Source: an uncultured Muribaculaceae bacterium
Lineage (GTDB): Bacteria; Bacteroidota; Bacteroidia; Bacteroidales; Muribaculaceae
Length of the DNA: 52,239 nt
Assembly: GCA_910576935.1 (NCBI GenBank)
Contig: CAJTKG010000020.1
Location: 1-52,239 of the forward strand
Reading direction: 5' to 3'
A program made the position numbers and the translations under genes. Shown here piece after piece: positions 7,305-16,332 of the stretch; within the stretch, counting starts at the first letter, position 1; every line of letters begins with the position of its first letter. Under the pieces are notes generated by a model. That model made no database searches, was not told where the DNA came from, and saw only the letters and a program-made list of their open reading frames with translations.

Positions 7305-10085
7305 ATGGCAACAAACATCAAACGCACACTCTACGTAGGCCTCGGCGGGACCGGCATGAACGCCCTGCTACACACAAAGAAAATGTTTATCGAAACCTAC
7401 GGCGAAGTACCGCCTATGATAGGCTTCGTGGGCCTCGACACCGACCACGCCGCATATGCAAAATCGCTGAAAACCAAATATGGCGAAGTCAAACTCGAGC
7501 CACGCGAACAAGTCTCGCTCATCGAGGTCAACCCCAAACCCATATTTCTGCGCAACCGCGACCGTCTGAGCTGGATCACCGACTCAAGCAGTGAAGCGTT
7601 GACCAAACTGACCGACGGCGCCGGCATGGTGCGCACAAACGGACGCTTTGCCTTCGCCATGAAATATAAAAGTGTCGAAGCAAAAATCAAACAGACACTC
7701 AACGAGATATGCAGCGCCGAAATAGCCCGCAACTCAAAATATCAGCTGCTCGACACATCGGTCGACATCAACCTTGTCTTCTCGATTGCCGGCGGCACGG
7801 GTTCGGGCACGTTTATCGACACCGCCTACCTCATAAAGAACATCAAACGACAGCTCAGTCTGCGAGGCAAGACCATCGGTTATGCCGTGCTACCCGACAT
7901 CTTCGACGCGCAGCTCAAATACGACAAATTCCTGCTCAAGCCCAACGCCTACGGGGCGTTGATGGATCTCGACTTCCTCATGCACCTTCCCGTCGGCGAG
8001 ACCATACCCCTCGACTACCCCGGCGTCGACGGCCTGACCGGCGAAGATGCTCCTTTCAACGCCGTTTTCTTCATTTCCAACCGCAACGACAACGGTGACT
8101 CATATGACAACATCGACCAGATAGCCGAGATGGTCTCGCTCGCCCTAATCACCGGCGCCGGCGAGCTGTCGGACAAAGCCGCATCAATAGCCGACAATGC
8201 CGAGCGAAATATGATTTCGACCACATACAACATCGGCGATAAAAAAGCATGGGCCTCGGGCGTGGGCATGAGCGAAATCATCTTCCGCGCATCAGACCTC
8301 AGCGAGATCTACAGCCTCAAGACCTGCCGACGCATCATCGAGCGCCTGCGCAACGCCGGCAACAACCCCGAGGCAATCGCCGCGAACTGGATAGACAGCC
8401 CCGAGGTGAAAATACGCGAAAACAACGGTCGTGACGACATCATCGACTGGATTCTGCCCAAAGACCCCGACTTTATCCTTCCAGACATCAACGACCGCGA
8501 CAATCCCAAAAGCGAAATCGACAATTATAAAAAAGAAGTCTCGGTCGACGGCAGCTTCATCGACCGTCGCGTAACCGAAAAATGCGGCATCATAGAAGAG
8601 AAGCTCCATCAGCTCATCGTCGACACACTCAACGGCGATTACGGTGTCGGGCTCACCAAGGCCGTCATCGGCGCGCTGAAAGACCATGCCGAAATCTGCC
8701 TGAAAGAAATGAAGACCGAGCTCGACGGTTTCCTGCGCATGTCGACACCGCTTGACGTAGCCGTGACCAACGCCGTCAGCGAGCTCGCCAACCTGCGCAA
8801 TAAAATATTCAAACGTCAGAGCACCGTCGACGACGCCACCGCCGACTTGTGCGCGGCAGTGGTGCGTTCGGCCATCAACCGGCGCGAGATACAGCGTCGC
8901 AACGGCGCCATCGTCTTTTACACCTGGTTTGCGCAGCAACTTGACAATTGGGTCAAGAAAATCGACGCTGTCGACACCATACTGTCAAACCTCTATACCC
9001 GCTACGGTCGACGCATAGCCGAAGTCGACGACATAATACGCCGACAGTCATCTACGTTCCGCATAGACCTCACAGCACCGTATATCGACAAAGTCGTCAT
9101 CGACGACTCAGAGGTCAATATTCCGGCTTTCATCAAATCGATGGGTTGGGCCGACGGCATACTCGAGTTTCCCAACAAACCCATGCTCGAGATCGAACGT
9201 AACTTCAAAGACTACACCACATCACTCAACGGCACACAACATTGGCTCGGCTGCGACGTCGAATATGCCTTGCGGCAGCTGTCAGACGAAGACTTCCGCC
9301 GCATACTCAACCTTGCCATCGCCCAGTCTTCTCAACTCTTCCCCACCGATTTCCACGGCTACACCCACGAAGATATACCCAACTACTTCTTCGTCGGCGT
9401 CCCCGACAAAGACAATACATGCCTCAAGGGCGGCGTCATCGAGCTGCGAGACCTCACGCCAAACTCCACCGACCCCGATTTCGCGTCGGTCGGAGGCTCC
9501 GACCGCATCATCATCTACCGCCAGTATTGTGTCGTGCCGGTATTCACGCTGCTGTCTGTGCCTGAATATAAGCGCACTTATGACGCATGGAACAGCCGTC
9601 CGACGGCTTTCTCAAACCATTTCGACGATAACATACGCCGCCGCATGGCCCGCGAGCAGTTCTCGCTGATGCCGACCGAGAAAAACGCCGCTGACATGAC
9701 CGAGTTGTGGGTCAACGGTCTTATTTTCGGCCTAATCAAGAACGAAAACGGTGTCTATAGCTTCAAAGACGAAGAAAACGGCGACCCGCTCGACGACTAT
9801 TGGACACCGCTGGCAAAAGACCGTGCCGAAGCATTCGACCTGCTGCGCCGCTCGCGCGATAAAGTTCAGAATTCGTTTGAAAAATACATCTCCGAGATAC
9901 GCACCTCGCGCGGTGTCGACGAATTCAACACCATCATCAGCGACGCCAAAGTCAACTACCTCAATAAATTTTCTCAAAACGACATCTCGACAGCCGATCT
10001 GAAGCTACGCATCAACAAGGAGACAGCCGACCTGCTCAGAAACGAGCTCAGATATGTCAAAGACAAACTTGGCGAGAATGTATAA
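7305..10085 (+). CDS. Tubulin/FtsZ-like GTPase (Tubulin_2 / FtsZL-type), 926 aa
   Basis: Predicted GTP-binding protein of the tubulin-FtsZ superfamily. The N-terminus has the Rossmann-like start YVGLGGTGMNALL (10-22). The signature tubulin G-box GGTGSG is at 163-168, preceded by the hydrophobic strand LVFSIA. A further conserved-looking stretch, FFISNRNDNGDSYDNIDQIAEM, follows as expected for the T5/T6 region. The N-terminal 330 residues fit the Tubulin_2 family (PF13809); the remaining 600 residues are an uncharacterised, mostly helical and acidic extension, making it far larger than FtsZ. No signal peptide, so cytosolic. It sits between a membrane vWA-like protein and a membrane papain-like protein. 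Its stop overlaps the next start by 8 bases. Polymerisation is inferred from the superfamily, not shown. Confidence 0.8.
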   Translation: MATNIKRTLYVGLGGTGMNALLHTKKMFIETYGEVPPMIGFVGLDTDHAAYAKSLKTKYGEVKLEPREQVSLIEVNPKPIFLRNRDRLSWITDSSSEALTKLTDGAGMVRTNGRFAFAMKYKSVEAKIKQTLNEICSAEIARNSKYQLLDTSVDINLVFSIAGGTGSGTFIDTAYLIKNIKRQLSLRGKTIGYAVLPDIFDAQLKYDKFLLKPNAYGALMDLDFLMHLPVGETIPLDYPGVDGLTGEDAPFNAVFFISNRNDNGDSYDNIDQIAEMVSLALITGAGELSDKAASIADNAERNMISTTYNIGDKKAWASGVGMSEIIFRASDLSEIYSLKTCRRIIERLRNAGNNPEAIAANWIDSPEVKIRENNGRDDIIDWILPKDPDFILPDINDRDNPKSEIDNYKKEVSVDGSFIDRRVTEKCGIIEEKLHQLIVDTLNGDYGVGLTKAVIGALKDHAEICLKEMKTELDGFLRMSTPLDVAVTNAVSELANLRNKIFKRQSTVDDATADLCAAVVRSAINRREIQRRNGAIVFYTWFAQQLDNWVKKIDAVDTILSNLYTRYGRRIAEVDDIIRRQSSTFRIDLTAPYIDKVVIDDSEVNIPAFIKSMGWADGILEFPNKPMLEIERNFKDYTTSLNGTQHWLGCDVEYALRQLSDEDFRRILNLAIAQSSQLFPTDFHGYTHEDIPNYFFVGVPDKDNTCLKGGVIELRDLTPNSTDPDFASVGGSDRIIIYRQYCVVPVFTLLSVPEYKRTYDAWNSRPTAFSNHFDDNIRRRMAREQFSLMPTEKNAADMTELWVNGLIFGLIKNENGVYSFKDEENGDPLDDYWTPLAKDRAEAFDLLRRSRDKVQNSFEKYISEIRTSRGVDEFNTIISDAKVNYLNKFSQNDISTADLKLRINKETADLLRNELRYVKDKLGENV

Positions 10086-13000
10086 GACGCCACTCCAACA
10101 CAGTTCACACTTTTTCGTCGGCAGCGAGTTTGACGGCATTGCCGACAGCTTTGCCCGTTATATCAAACGCTTTGCCGACGAAGAGACGGCCACATATTTC
10201 AATTTCTATTCTGTCACGGCTGACAACAACCGCGTCAGCATCGCCACGGCCGACTGCGACACCCTGTCGCCCGTCGTCATCGACGGTGTCGACGCCGACA
10301 ACAGCTACGAACACTTCTTCGACAGCCTCTTCCGCGACCATGTCAACGTTGCCACCCCGGGCACAGGCTCGATGCTCGCCGTCATCTACGTGCCGCTTTA
10401 TGACACCGCGGCCGTCGAGACAGCTAAAGATCTCATCAGAGCCGTCGACGCCGACACATGTCGCTACGAGATAAGCGTCATGGGCATAAGCCACGACCTG
10501 GCCCGGCTGTTCCGCGACATCGCCACCGACCCCCTGTCGGCCCCGCAACTGCTCAAGGCCAACTGCAATTTGGCTATAAGCGACATCTCGGCCATGCGAC
10601 GCACATCGCAAAAGATCGTATCGTTCAGATTACTGAGCGATATCAACGCCGACGGTCTGGCACTCAATCTCGACAAAGACGCGATGACCGAGATTTTCGG
10701 ACGTCTCGCCATACTCGAGACCACAAGCCGACGGGCCATAGGCGGCACGACAGCCTTCGCCTCGCGTAACCGACCGGTCGACACCTTCGGCCTCGCCGCC
10801 ATGATATTCGACCGCAATTATTTCGTCGGCTACCTGCTCCGCAAAGCCACCATCTCGGTCATCGACAGTGCCGGCATAAGCATCAAGAATGTCAGCATCA
10901 ACGTCGCCGACGCCCGCTCTCAGCCCGCCATCGAGAACATACGCGCCGAACTGGCATCGTTCTACGACGCCAAAGTACAGCCGCTTATCAGCGCCTACAA
11001 CAGCGACCAGGAGATAATCGCCAAAATAACCGGCCCTCTCGACAGCCTATTCGCCGAGTCTGAAAAAGCGTTGTTGTCGTGTCTTAATGACAAATCGCTG
11101 TCATTTCCCGAGAAAGAGGCCATCGTAGCCATGATTCTTGGATTCGACTCGCCGCTGTTCAAAGACGCAACCATCACTCCGTCACAGCTCTCGGCCGACG
11201 ACCTCGCCACATCGTCGCTCAACCTCTTCGTCGGCGAAGACCTCGAAAACGCAAAATATCTCGCCTCGATCGACCCTGACGGCGAACCTGCCGAAAAGTT
11301 CAGAGCCCTCGGCGACAACACCATAGAAGACATCAAGCAGCTACGCACCAAGATACGTAACACCACGCGCGCCATACGCATGATGACCGACAATCTCACG
11401 CAACTGCACAAAAACGTCACCGAAAACGAGATAGCCAACGGTCACATCAGCGGTGACGGATTCGAGTTCGGCGGCATGATCTACCGACCGATTGTCGGAG
11501 AATCTGACGCCGATCCTTTCGACGAAGACTATCAGCCCCACCCCGTCACCCGCTCGAGCATCGACCTTCGTCAGCGGTTTACCCCGGTAAAGAGCCAGGG
11601 AAGCCTTGGCTCTTGCTCGGCCTTCGCCGTCACCTCTGTCATAGAGTATATGATACGCCGGCTCACAGGCGAGATACGCAACATGAGCGAGGCATTCCTA
11701 TATTATAACGCGCGCGAAGCCGTAGGGAAACAGAACGAAAACTGCGGTACCTCGATCTACCGCATCATCAAAGAAGCAATGACCTCAGGCATCTGCGACG
11801 AGAGTCACCATCAATATGATGAAAACAACTTCTCGGCCGTACCATCTGACATCGCATTCGCCGAAGCCCGAAAATGTCTTGTCGTAAAAGCCATGAACGT
11901 CAAAGTCGATACCAAAGCCATAAAATCGGCGATCGCCGACGGCCATCCCGTCATCATCTCGGCAAGGATATTCGACTCATTCGGCAGCGACCGCGCCGGC
12001 TTCGTCAAGATGCCGACACCCGACGAGATATCGCCGCGCGAGGAATTTTCTCATGCCATGGTCGTCTGCGGCTACTCGGATGACTACAAAGTGTTCGTTG
12101 TCAGAAATTCATGGGGCGATGATTTCGGCGACGGCGGTTACTGCTACATGCCTTACCGCTATGCCGAAGAGTATCTCAACTATGCGTGCATCATCACCGA
12201 GCTGTCGCTCAAAGCATCTGACAAAGTGAGCGATAACGGCTGTGATATCGCCGTCAACTTCAACACCAACGACGCCGCGATACAATGCGCTATACTCGAG
12301 AACACCATCGACGAGGCCAAAAGCGAACTTGTAAGGCTGAATTCGCGCTACAACACACTCAAGACGGCCTATGCCACTCTCGAGATCAAACTCGCCAACG
12401 CCAACGTGCGAACCGACATTGCCGACGCCGCCGACAAACGCCTCGACCGCGCCATTGAAGACTGTAGGGACGAAGAAACCGCTCTCATGTCTCAGAAAGC
12501 CGCCTCCCTCGACGCAAACCGTGTCAAAGGATTCAAACTGATGCTCTACGCCTTCATATTCCTGTTGAGTTGCGGGTGCTGGATATGGCTGGCCGAGGAA
12601 CTCAACAAGGCCAACATGATCTACACGGCCGTCGGTTCGGCCGGCTTCGTCATCGCCCGGATGATACACATGATTATCCGACGTCGTATTCGCAGCAGTT
12701 ACAACACTCTCATATCGCAGAAGGCGCTCGAGCGCTCGGACCTCGAGATAGAGCGCAAACAGAAGCGGCTGCGCCTCCATCTCGCCGGAATGGTCATAGA
12801 CAGACTGGGCCGGCTGTCACAGACGATGACCTCCTGTCATTCACGCCTGATGAGTTTCAACGCCAGCCTCGCGTCATGGCGCAAGGCCGAGGTCGATAGC
12901 GAACCGACACCGACAGTCGACTGCAACCAGTTTGTCGACATTATCGACGACAATTGTCTCGACAGATATTTCGTCGACAATGCCAAAGCGATAACTGCCG

Positions 13001-13434
13001 GCATCGACCTCGACTGCCTCTTTGCCGACTACACCCTCGATGACGGAGCAATCAATGACACCAAGAAAAAAATCCGCGACAGCATCGACCGTTCGCTGAG
13101 ACTCGCTATCGCCGACTTCTCGATGCTCGACTATCTTATCGGCACGCGACACTATGATTATCTGCCTGAACCGGCTAAGACGGGGCAACTCATACCGGAC
13201 ATTTCGGGACGCGCCGACATCTTCGCCAAGCCTGTCTTCACCGATATCGACAACGACGAGACCGCGACCATGATGTTTATCAACGCCGCCACGCCGGCCG
13301 ACGCCGCAACATGGCGCAATGCCACCAATGCCTACTTCTCGATTACGCCGATGCTTGTCGAGACCGACGATCCCGACCGTTTTGTCATCTACCGCAGCAA
13401 ACGTTTCTCCGTCGAGGAATTGCTCGGCAGATAA
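10078..13434 (+). CDS. Membrane protein with a papain-like (C1) protease domain, 1118 aa
   Basis: Start taken at 10078 because the ATG overlaps the previous stop (ATGTATAA), a typical translational coupling; an upstream ATG at 10054 is less likely. Residues 1-480 are an unrecognised region. A papain-fold domain occupies about 490-720 with all catalytic elements: oxyanion Gln507, nucleophile Cys513 (QGSLGSCSAFA), His659 (SHAMVVCGY) and Asn677 (VRNSWGD). Spacing Q+6=C is as in papain. Then comes a coiled coil (about 740-800), two closely spaced hydrophobic helices (about 822-841 and 847-870), a second coiled coil, and an acidic C-terminal domain. With no signal peptide, the protease should face the cytosol, where the tubulin-like protein is. 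Substrate unknown; a self-processing or partner-cleaving role is inference. Confidence 0.8.
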   Translation: MYKTPLQHSSHFFVGSEFDGIADSFARYIKRFADEETATYFNFYSVTADNNRVSIATADCDTLSPVVIDGVDADNSYEHFFDSLFRDHVNVATPGTGSMLAVIYVPLYDTAAVETAKDLIRAVDADTCRYEISVMGISHDLARLFRDIATDPLSAPQLLKANCNLAISDISAMRRTSQKIVSFRLLSDINADGLALNLDKDAMTEIFGRLAILETTSRRAIGGTTAFASRNRPVDTFGLAAMIFDRNYFVGYLLRKATISVIDSAGISIKNVSINVADARSQPAIENIRAELASFYDAKVQPLISAYNSDQEIIAKITGPLDSLFAESEKALLSCLNDKSLSFPEKEAIVAMILGFDSPLFKDATITPSQLSADDLATSSLNLFVGEDLENAKYLASIDPDGEPAEKFRALGDNTIEDIKQLRTKIRNTTRAIRMMTDNLTQLHKNVTENEIANGHISGDGFEFGGMIYRPIVGESDADPFDEDYQPHPVTRSSIDLRQRFTPVKSQGSLGSCSAFAVTSVIEYMIRRLTGEIRNMSEAFLYYNAREAVGKQNENCGTSIYRIIKEAMTSGICDESHHQYDENNFSAVPSDIAFAEARKCLVVKAMNVKVDTKAIKSAIADGHPVIISARIFDSFGSDRAGFVKMPTPDEISPREEFSHAMVVCGYSDDYKVFVVRNSWGDDFGDGGYCYMPYRYAEEYLNYACIITELSLKASDKVSDNGCDIAVNFNTNDAAIQCAILENTIDEAKSELVRLNSRYNTLKTAYATLEIKLANANVRTDIADAADKRLDRAIEDCRDEETALMSQKAASLDANRVKGFKLMLYAFIFLLSCGCWIWLAEELNKANMIYTAVGSAGFVIARMIHMIIRRRIRSSYNTLISQKALERSDLEIERKQKRLRLHLAGMVIDRLGRLSQTMTSCHSRLMSFNASLASWRKAEVDSEPTPTVDCNQFVDIIDDNCLDRYFVDNAKAITAGIDLDCLFADYTLDDGAINDTKKKIRDSIDRSLRLAIADFSMLDYLIGTRHYDYLPEPAKTGQLIPDISGRADIFAKPVFTDIDNDETATMMFINAATPADAATWRNATNAYFSITPMLVETDDPDRFVIYRSKRFSVEELLGR

Positions 13435-13443
13435 TAGCCGCGG

Positions 13444-13475
13444 TTTGATAAAACGGCGCAAAACCGTTAACTTTG
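13444..13475 (+). promoter_or_regulatory. Complete Bacteroidetes promoter for the M3 peptidase gene
   Basis: A TTTG -33 box (13444-13447) and a TAACTTTG -7 box (13468-13475) are separated by 20 bases, the ideal arrangement. This separates the peptidase gene from the upstream three-gene operon. Confidence 0.8.
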
Positions 13476-13516
13476 CAACTTGATTGAAAACCTGAAAATA
13501 ATAATTATATAAAAAA

Positions 13517-15673
13517 ATGAAAAAACTGATTTTAATGTGTGCAAGTGCCGCAGCTATCGGCGGAGGCGTCTTCACCTCATGCAAGCATGAGGCTCGCCCG
13601 AACCCGTTCCTTGAGTCATACACGACTCCGTATGAGATTCCGCCCTTCGACAAAATCACTTATGACGACTATCTCCCGGCCCTCGAGGCAGGCATAGCCC
13701 AACATAACCGTCAGATAGACTCGATAGCGTCGAATACCGAGACCCCTACATTCGAGAACACCATCCTCGCCCTCGACCGTTCAGGCGAGATACTCGAGAA
13801 AGTCGTTGCCGTCTTCGCCAACCTCGACGAATCAAACTCATCGCCCGAGATGGTCGAGATCGCCGAGAAATTCTATCCTCTCTATTCTCAGCACAGCGAC
13901 GAAATCTCTATGAACGACAAACTCTTCGAGCGCGTCAAATATCTCTATGACCACCCCGAACTCGGCTATGCCAACGACCAACGTCGCATGATCGAGGAGG
14001 CCTATAAAGACTTTACCCGTAACGGCGCTCTTCTCGACGCCGGCGGCAAAGACAGCCTCAAGGCCGTCAACAGCCGACTGACCGACCTATACCTCAAATT
14101 CAACAAAAATCTCCTCAACGCCACCAATGACTTCGCCATCGTCGTCGAAGACTCGGCCAAACTCGCCGGTCTGCCCGCGTCAAGCATAGCCGTTGCCGCC
14201 GAAGAAGCACAAAACCGCAATCTCGGCGAAGGCAAGTGGGTCTTTACTCTCCATGCTCCCAGCCGACTGCCCCTTCTGCAATATGCCGACAACCGCGAAC
14301 TGCGTCAGCAGATGTATGAAGGTTATACCAATCTCGCATCAAGCGGCGAGTACAACAACCTCCCTGTCATCAACGACATTCTCAAAGCACGCGCCCAAAA
14401 AGCCAAGCTTCTCGGCTTTAAAGACTTCGGTTCATACATGACAGACAATGTCATGGCCAAGACTGTCGACAATGCCGAGTCTCTGCTCATGCAGATCTGG
14501 ACTCCCGCAGTCAAGAAAGTCAAAGAGGAAGTGGCCGAGATGCAGGCCATCGTCGACGAGAACAACGGAGGCTTCAAGATCGCACCCTGGGACTATTATT
14601 ACTATGCCGAAAAAGTACGTCAGAAAAAATATGACCTTGACGAATCGAAAGTGCGCGAATACTTTGCACTCGACTCTGTGCGCAACGGCATCTTTACCAT
14701 GGCTGAAAAACTCTACGGCGTGAAATTCACCGAGATGCCCGACGCTCCAAAATATTACGACGAAGTGACCGTCTATGACGTCACCGACGCCAAGACCGGC
14801 GAACACGTCGCTGTCTTCATGACCGACTATTTCCCGCGTGCCTCAAAACGCCAGGGTGCATGGATGAGCGAATTCAAAGGCTCATGGATCAACGACGACG
14901 GCACTGCATCGCGTCCCGTCATCTTCAACGTCGGCAACTTCACCAAACCGACAGCCGACACACCCTCGTTGCTGACTCTTGACGAAGTCGAGACGATGTT
15001 CCACGAATTCGGCCACGGTCTCCACGGCATGTTAAGCCGCGCCCGCTACAAAGGTCAGGCAGGCACAAACGTCGACCGTGACTTTGTCGAACTTCCATCA
15101 CAGATCCATGAACACTGGGCTCTCGAACCCGAACTTCTCAAAGTCTACGCCAAGCACTATCTGACCGGCGAAGTCATTCCTGACGAACTCATAGCCAAAC
15201 TTCAGGCTGCATCTACACACAACCAGGGCTTCACCACCGCAGAACTCGCCGGCGCCGCCCTGCTCGACCTGCAATACGGCAAACTGAATCCCGAAGGCGA
15301 CACAGATATCGCCGCTTTCGAGAAAAAAGTAACCGAAGACCTCGGCATGCCCGCCGAACTGACATTCCGTTACCGCTCGCCCTACTTCAAACATATCTTC
15401 GGCAGCGACGGCTATGCCTCGGGCTACTATACCTATCTTTGGGCTGAAGTGCTTGATGCCGACGGCTTCGAACTCTTCAAAGAAAAAGGTATCTTCGACC
15501 CCGAAACCGCCAAAGCTTTCAAAGAGAACGTTCTCGAAAAAGGCGGTTCTGAAGACCCGATGACACTCTACGTCAACTTCCGCGGCGCCGAGCCCAATGT
15601 CGACGCCCTACTGCGCAACCGCGGCCTCGAACCTGACCGCTCTATCGACCTCAAATCAAAGAACGGCAAATAA
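13517..15673 (+). CDS. dcp: M3-family zinc peptidase, peptidyl-dipeptidase Dcp type, lipoprotein
   Basis: Zinc metallopeptidase that releases dipeptides from peptide C-termini, probably in the periplasm. The 718 residues begin with a lipoprotein signal ending in FTSC (lipid cysteine about 22). The thimet-oligopeptidase fold follows, with the zinc motif HEFGH at 496-500 in MFHEFGHGLHGML and the downstream Glu of the EHWALEPELL region. Length and motifs match bacterial Dcp/OpdA; the signal peptide is usual for Bacteroidetes copies. It has its own promoter and ends in a strong terminator. The last 25 codons, stop and terminator are present again 2.3 kb downstream as a near-identical duplication. 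Dcp rather than OpdA is the better guess but not certain. Confidence 0.92.
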   Translation: MKKLILMCASAAAIGGGVFTSCKHEARPNPFLESYTTPYEIPPFDKITYDDYLPALEAGIAQHNRQIDSIASNTETPTFENTILALDRSGEILEKVVAVFANLDESNSSPEMVEIAEKFYPLYSQHSDEISMNDKLFERVKYLYDHPELGYANDQRRMIEEAYKDFTRNGALLDAGGKDSLKAVNSRLTDLYLKFNKNLLNATNDFAIVVEDSAKLAGLPASSIAVAAEEAQNRNLGEGKWVFTLHAPSRLPLLQYADNRELRQQMYEGYTNLASSGEYNNLPVINDILKARAQKAKLLGFKDFGSYMTDNVMAKTVDNAESLLMQIWTPAVKKVKEEVAEMQAIVDENNGGFKIAPWDYYYYAEKVRQKKYDLDESKVREYFALDSVRNGIFTMAEKLYGVKFTEMPDAPKYYDEVTVYDVTDAKTGEHVAVFMTDYFPRASKRQGAWMSEFKGSWINDDGTASRPVIFNVGNFTKPTADTPSLLTLDEVETMFHEFGHGLHGMLSRARYKGQAGTNVDRDFVELPSQIHEHWALEPELLKVYAKHYLTGEVIPDELIAKLQAASTHNQGFTTAELAGAALLDLQYGKLNPEGDTDIAAFEKKVTEDLGMPAELTFRYRSPYFKHIFGSDGYASGYYTYLWAEVLDADGFELFKEKGIFDPETAKAFKENVLEKGGSEDPMTLYVNFRGAEPNVDALLRNRGLEPDRSIDLKSKNGK

Positions 15674-15865
15674 TCTCCTCCACCATAAACCACAACACCT
15701 AAGGCCGTGTCGCAACCCATAAGCGACACGGCCTTTATGCTATATATCCACTTATAATTATCCACACAACATAGATTTGTACGATAATACAGACAGCATC
15801 GCTCACAATTGGCTTTGATAATTGCGAAAATCAGCACTATTATTTAGCCCCACAACTGACATTTT
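15599..15865 (+). repeat. Left copy of a 267-bp direct duplication
   Basis: This block covers the last 25 codons of the M3 peptidase, its stop, its terminator and 130 bases beyond. It matches 17901-18167 with three substitutions in 267 positions (A/G, G/A and C/T) and no gaps. The similarity starts and stops abruptly at both ends. Confidence 0.95.
15701..15738 (+). terminator. Strong terminator after the M3 peptidase gene
   Basis: A perfect 13-bp stem AAGGCCGTGTCGC / GCGACACGGCCTT closes a 9-base loop, with A-rich and T-rich edges. It is probably active in both directions. Confidence 0.85.
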
Positions 15866-15879
15866 AATTGAAACGCAAA

Positions 15880-16332
15880 ATGGATATCGCAGAAGTTAGA
15901 GAATACGGGCTTTCGTTGTCCCATGCCACGGGAAGGAGCCCTTTCGACCCCGACTCACTGGCATTCGAAATCGGTGGCAAGATGTTATGACTCATGGATT
16001 TGTCGGGGTACCGGCAGTTTTATAACATCAAGATCGACCCAGACTTCCCGATCGAATTGCAAGACCGCTACCAATCAATCCGTCCGGGATATCAAATGAA
16101 CAAGCACCACTGGATATCGGTCGACTTCGGCAACGCCATACCGCGCAATATCGAAAAAGAGATAATGCTCCACGCCTACCGCCAAACAGCAAAAGGCCAG
16201 ACAAAGAAACTCCGCGCCGAGCTAGGCTTAGAGTTACAAATTATGCTGAAAGTATTGTCTATAGTCGTCAGCACTAGAGAAGTTCAACGCACAAGGCATT
16301 TTGTAGTCTTGTCGCCGACTCTTGCAATGTAA
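15880..16332 (+). pseudogene. Broken MmcQ/YjbR-family gene
   Basis: The frame beginning at ATG 15880 is recognisably a YjbR/MmcQ protein (small DNA-binding-like fold): the start MDIAEVREYGLSLSHATG, then GGKM, YNIKIDP, RPGYQMNKHHWISV and KKLRAELGL appear in the family order. It is interrupted by an in-frame TGA at 15988-15990, where the family usually has GGKxFALLDL; the second half restarts at 15994 without a ribosome site. After about 16230 the family similarity ends and the frame runs on to 16332 into the 3' end of the opposite-strand gene, so the 3' end also looks lost. It lies inside the segment bracketed by the 267-bp duplication. Confidence 0.8.

Noticed and set aside
8292..8939. 215-codon open frame opposite the tubulin-like gene
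   Set aside because: It is complementary to a clear coding region and has valine/alanine-rich shadow composition; no independent support.
10054..10077. Earlier ATG for the papain-like protein
   Set aside because: It lies inside the tubulin-like gene with no ribosome site and adds only 8 residues; the ATG at 10078 overlaps the stop in the usual coupled manner.
12109..13659. Minus-strand frames of 223 and 261 codons opposite the papain-like gene
   Set aside because: Valine/aspartate-rich shadow frames of strongly biased codons; the plus strand has catalytic motifs.
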